Source: Tenderia sp965602225 (lineage in GTDB: Bacteria; Pseudomonadota; Gammaproteobacteria; Tenderiales; Tenderiaceae). Taken from it: a DNA stretch of 64,000 nucleotides. Made by a program: the position numbers and the translations under genes. The notes beneath the pieces were generated by a model, which saw only the letters and a program-made list of their open reading frames with translations, had not been told where the DNA came from and ran no database searches. The DNA is taken from the NCBI GenBank assembly GCA_965602225.1, contig CBFCYE010000003.1, positions 62,001 through 126,000 of the forward strand, read 5' to 3'. Numbering within the stretch: position 1 is the stretch's first letter; the number at the start of each line of letters is the position of its first letter. This document shows positions 63,024 through 64,000 of the stretch, one piece after another.

Positions 63024-63686
63024 ATGGACAAACTAAATCTTGGTATAGAAAGCACTATATTCGTCGAATTTCCAAGAATAAATCCTGGTCATCGCTATCG
63101 CAGCAAACTACTTGGTTACAAAACGAAGCACAGCATCATGATCACCACGCCAATGGAAGGCAATGAAGCACTATCATTACTAGACAATGACAAATGCACC
63201 GTACGCTACATGGATGGCCAAAATGCCTGTGCCTTTGAAACAGCTGTACAACGTGTTTGTAAAGAGCCATTTTCGTATCTTCACCTCTACTATCCAGACT
63301 TGATAGAACACGTCCAACTACGCGCAGCGCAAAGATTTCCAGTTGAACTTACAGCCTCTGCAACCCAAAATAACAATAAAGACGCAACCAAATACAAAGC
63401 CACTATCGTTGATTTAAGTCCACTGGGTATAGGTTTTTCATCAGAAAAGAGCATTGGTGAAGTCAGTGATATTTTCAACCTTGCTATCGAATTACCAAAC
63501 AATGGCGAAACAAAAACGCTACAGATAAACGTAATGATATGTAACATCCAAGAAACCATCAGTAATAAAAACAGCGAAGATATACTCTATCGCTATGGTG
63601 CTAAATTTCTTACCGAAGACCCCGCGCAACAACTAAAAATTGCAGAACTTATATATCAACACATAAACATTATTAGAAACAGCTAG
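63024..63686 (+). CDS. PilZ-domain c-di-GMP-binding protein, YcgR-like
   Basis: 220 residues. The N-terminal ~95 residues resemble the YcgR-N/PilZN beta-barrel (GHRYRSKLLGYKTKHSIMIT). The PilZ domain follows with the c-di-GMP motif RAAQRFPVEL (R-x-x-x-R) and DLSPLGIGFSS (D-x-S-x-x-G). YcgR-type proteins slow flagellar motors when c-di-GMP is high; no flagellar genes are near. No ribosome site is obvious before the ATG; the 264 bases upstream are A+T rich and show nothing else. Confidence 0.88.
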   Translation: MDKLNLGIESTIFVEFPRINPGHRYRSKLLGYKTKHSIMITTPMEGNEALSLLDNDKCTVRYMDGQNACAFETAVQRVCKEPFSYLHLYYPDLIEHVQLRAAQRFPVELTASATQNNNKDATKYKATIVDLSPLGIGFSSEKSIGEVSDIFNLAIELPNNGETKTLQINVMICNIQETISNKNSEDILYRYGAKFLTEDPAQQLKIAELIYQHINIIRNS

Positions 63687-63810
63687 CCCACCGCGCCCGT
63701 TCTAATCACAGGTAGTAACTCACTGCCCCCAACCATTCAATATTTAACCTAAAAATATAGGCCTTAGGCTATACTGGCTATCACGCAAAAATCAGATATT
63801 GTATTTCGTC

Positions 63811-64000
63811 ATGCTTGGCAACCTGTTTAAAACTAAAGCCCCACTTGAAGAAGAAACCATCCAATGGTTATTTGATGGCTTTGCCTGGACATTGGAAAAC
63901 TTCGGTAGTGATGTCTTTTATACTGAAACCGACCTGATTGAGCCCTCGCAAAAGTTTTTCCCCGGCGGTGACGAAGATGTGGATGGCATGGCCAGACTGA
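63811..64000 (+). CDS. Partial gene of unknown function, cut by the window end
   Basis: Open from ATG 63811 to the window edge (63 codons seen), beginning MLGNLFKTKAPLEEETIQWL and containing TETDLIEPSQKFFPGG. It looks soluble, with no signal peptide. I do not recognise the family from this part. Confidence 0.7.
   Translation, partial: MLGNLFKTKAPLEEETIQWLFDGFAWTLENFGSDVFYTETDLIEPSQKFFPGGDEDVDGMARL

Overview
The window is a chromosomal segment of a Gram-negative bacterium, almost certainly a gammaproteobacterium. The evidence is Lol lipoprotein export, LpxK and KdsB for lipid A/Kdo, ZipA, RNase E with its inhibitor RraB, BolA, CysZ, DksA, and blocks whose order matches Pseudomonas and relatives (rne / rluC / HAD phosphatase / sppA; comEC-exbB-exbD-lpxK-ycaR-kdsB-LMW phosphatase; PHP-yciO-S2P-trpS-scpA-scpB-rluB; smc-zipA-ligA). 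A CbbY-type phosphatase hints at a Calvin-cycle (autotrophic) lineage and a triheme cytochrome c at a respiratory periplasm, but the genus cannot be fixed from the sequence. No CRISPR array, insertion sequence or prophage is visible.

Layout: 0.2-4.1 kb holds an IscR-like regulator without cysteines, a spermidine-synthase-like protein, a triheme cytochrome and two Sel1-repeat proteins. 4.3-11.8 kb holds gpmI, the sppA/HAD/rluC operon and, divergent from it, rne with a long leader. 11.8-18.0 kb is the envelope operon comEC-exbB-exbD-lpxK-trm112-kdsB plus a small phosphatase. 18.1-27.2 kb holds lolD/lolC, a DNA glycosylase, rluB, scpB, scpA, trpS, an M50 protease, yciO and a PHP phosphatase. 27.3-29.1 kb is the plus-strand yciB-yciI-bolA-SurA-like operon. 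29.1-31.6 kb is the most unusual locus: the resident ligA survives only as a 5' piece and a 3' piece, with a complete but divergent NAD-dependent ligase gene between them. 31.8-37.3 kb has a degenerate HD-GYP protein, zipA and smc. 37.5-47.5 kb has queF, an FGGY kinase, cysZ, a deaD-type helicase with a long leader, an aminotransferase, cbbY, dksA, a DUF3579 gene and acs. 47.5-48.0 kb has a candidate small RNA and tRNA-Asn. 48.1-53.2 kb has an Smr protein and a barrel/LolA-like/RND envelope triad. 53.4-64.0 kb has mfd, a FapA-family protein, a histone H1-like gene, rraB, a VF530 gene, a second DEAD-box helicase, a TPR protein, a PilZ protein and a truncated gene at the edge.

Most genes are housekeeping genes for envelope biogenesis, RNA metabolism (RNase E, RraB, two DEAD-box helicases, two pseudouridine synthases, Smr) and chromosome maintenance (SMC-ScpAB, Mfd, ligase, DNA glycosylase). 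Genes are packed tightly and several convergent pairs overlap at their stop codons. The strongest leads are the replaced ligA with unusual active-site residues, the orphan promoter-plus-terminator unit upstream of tRNA-Asn, the cysteine-free IscR homologue, and the HD-GYP protein whose HD dyad is changed to Ser-Asn.
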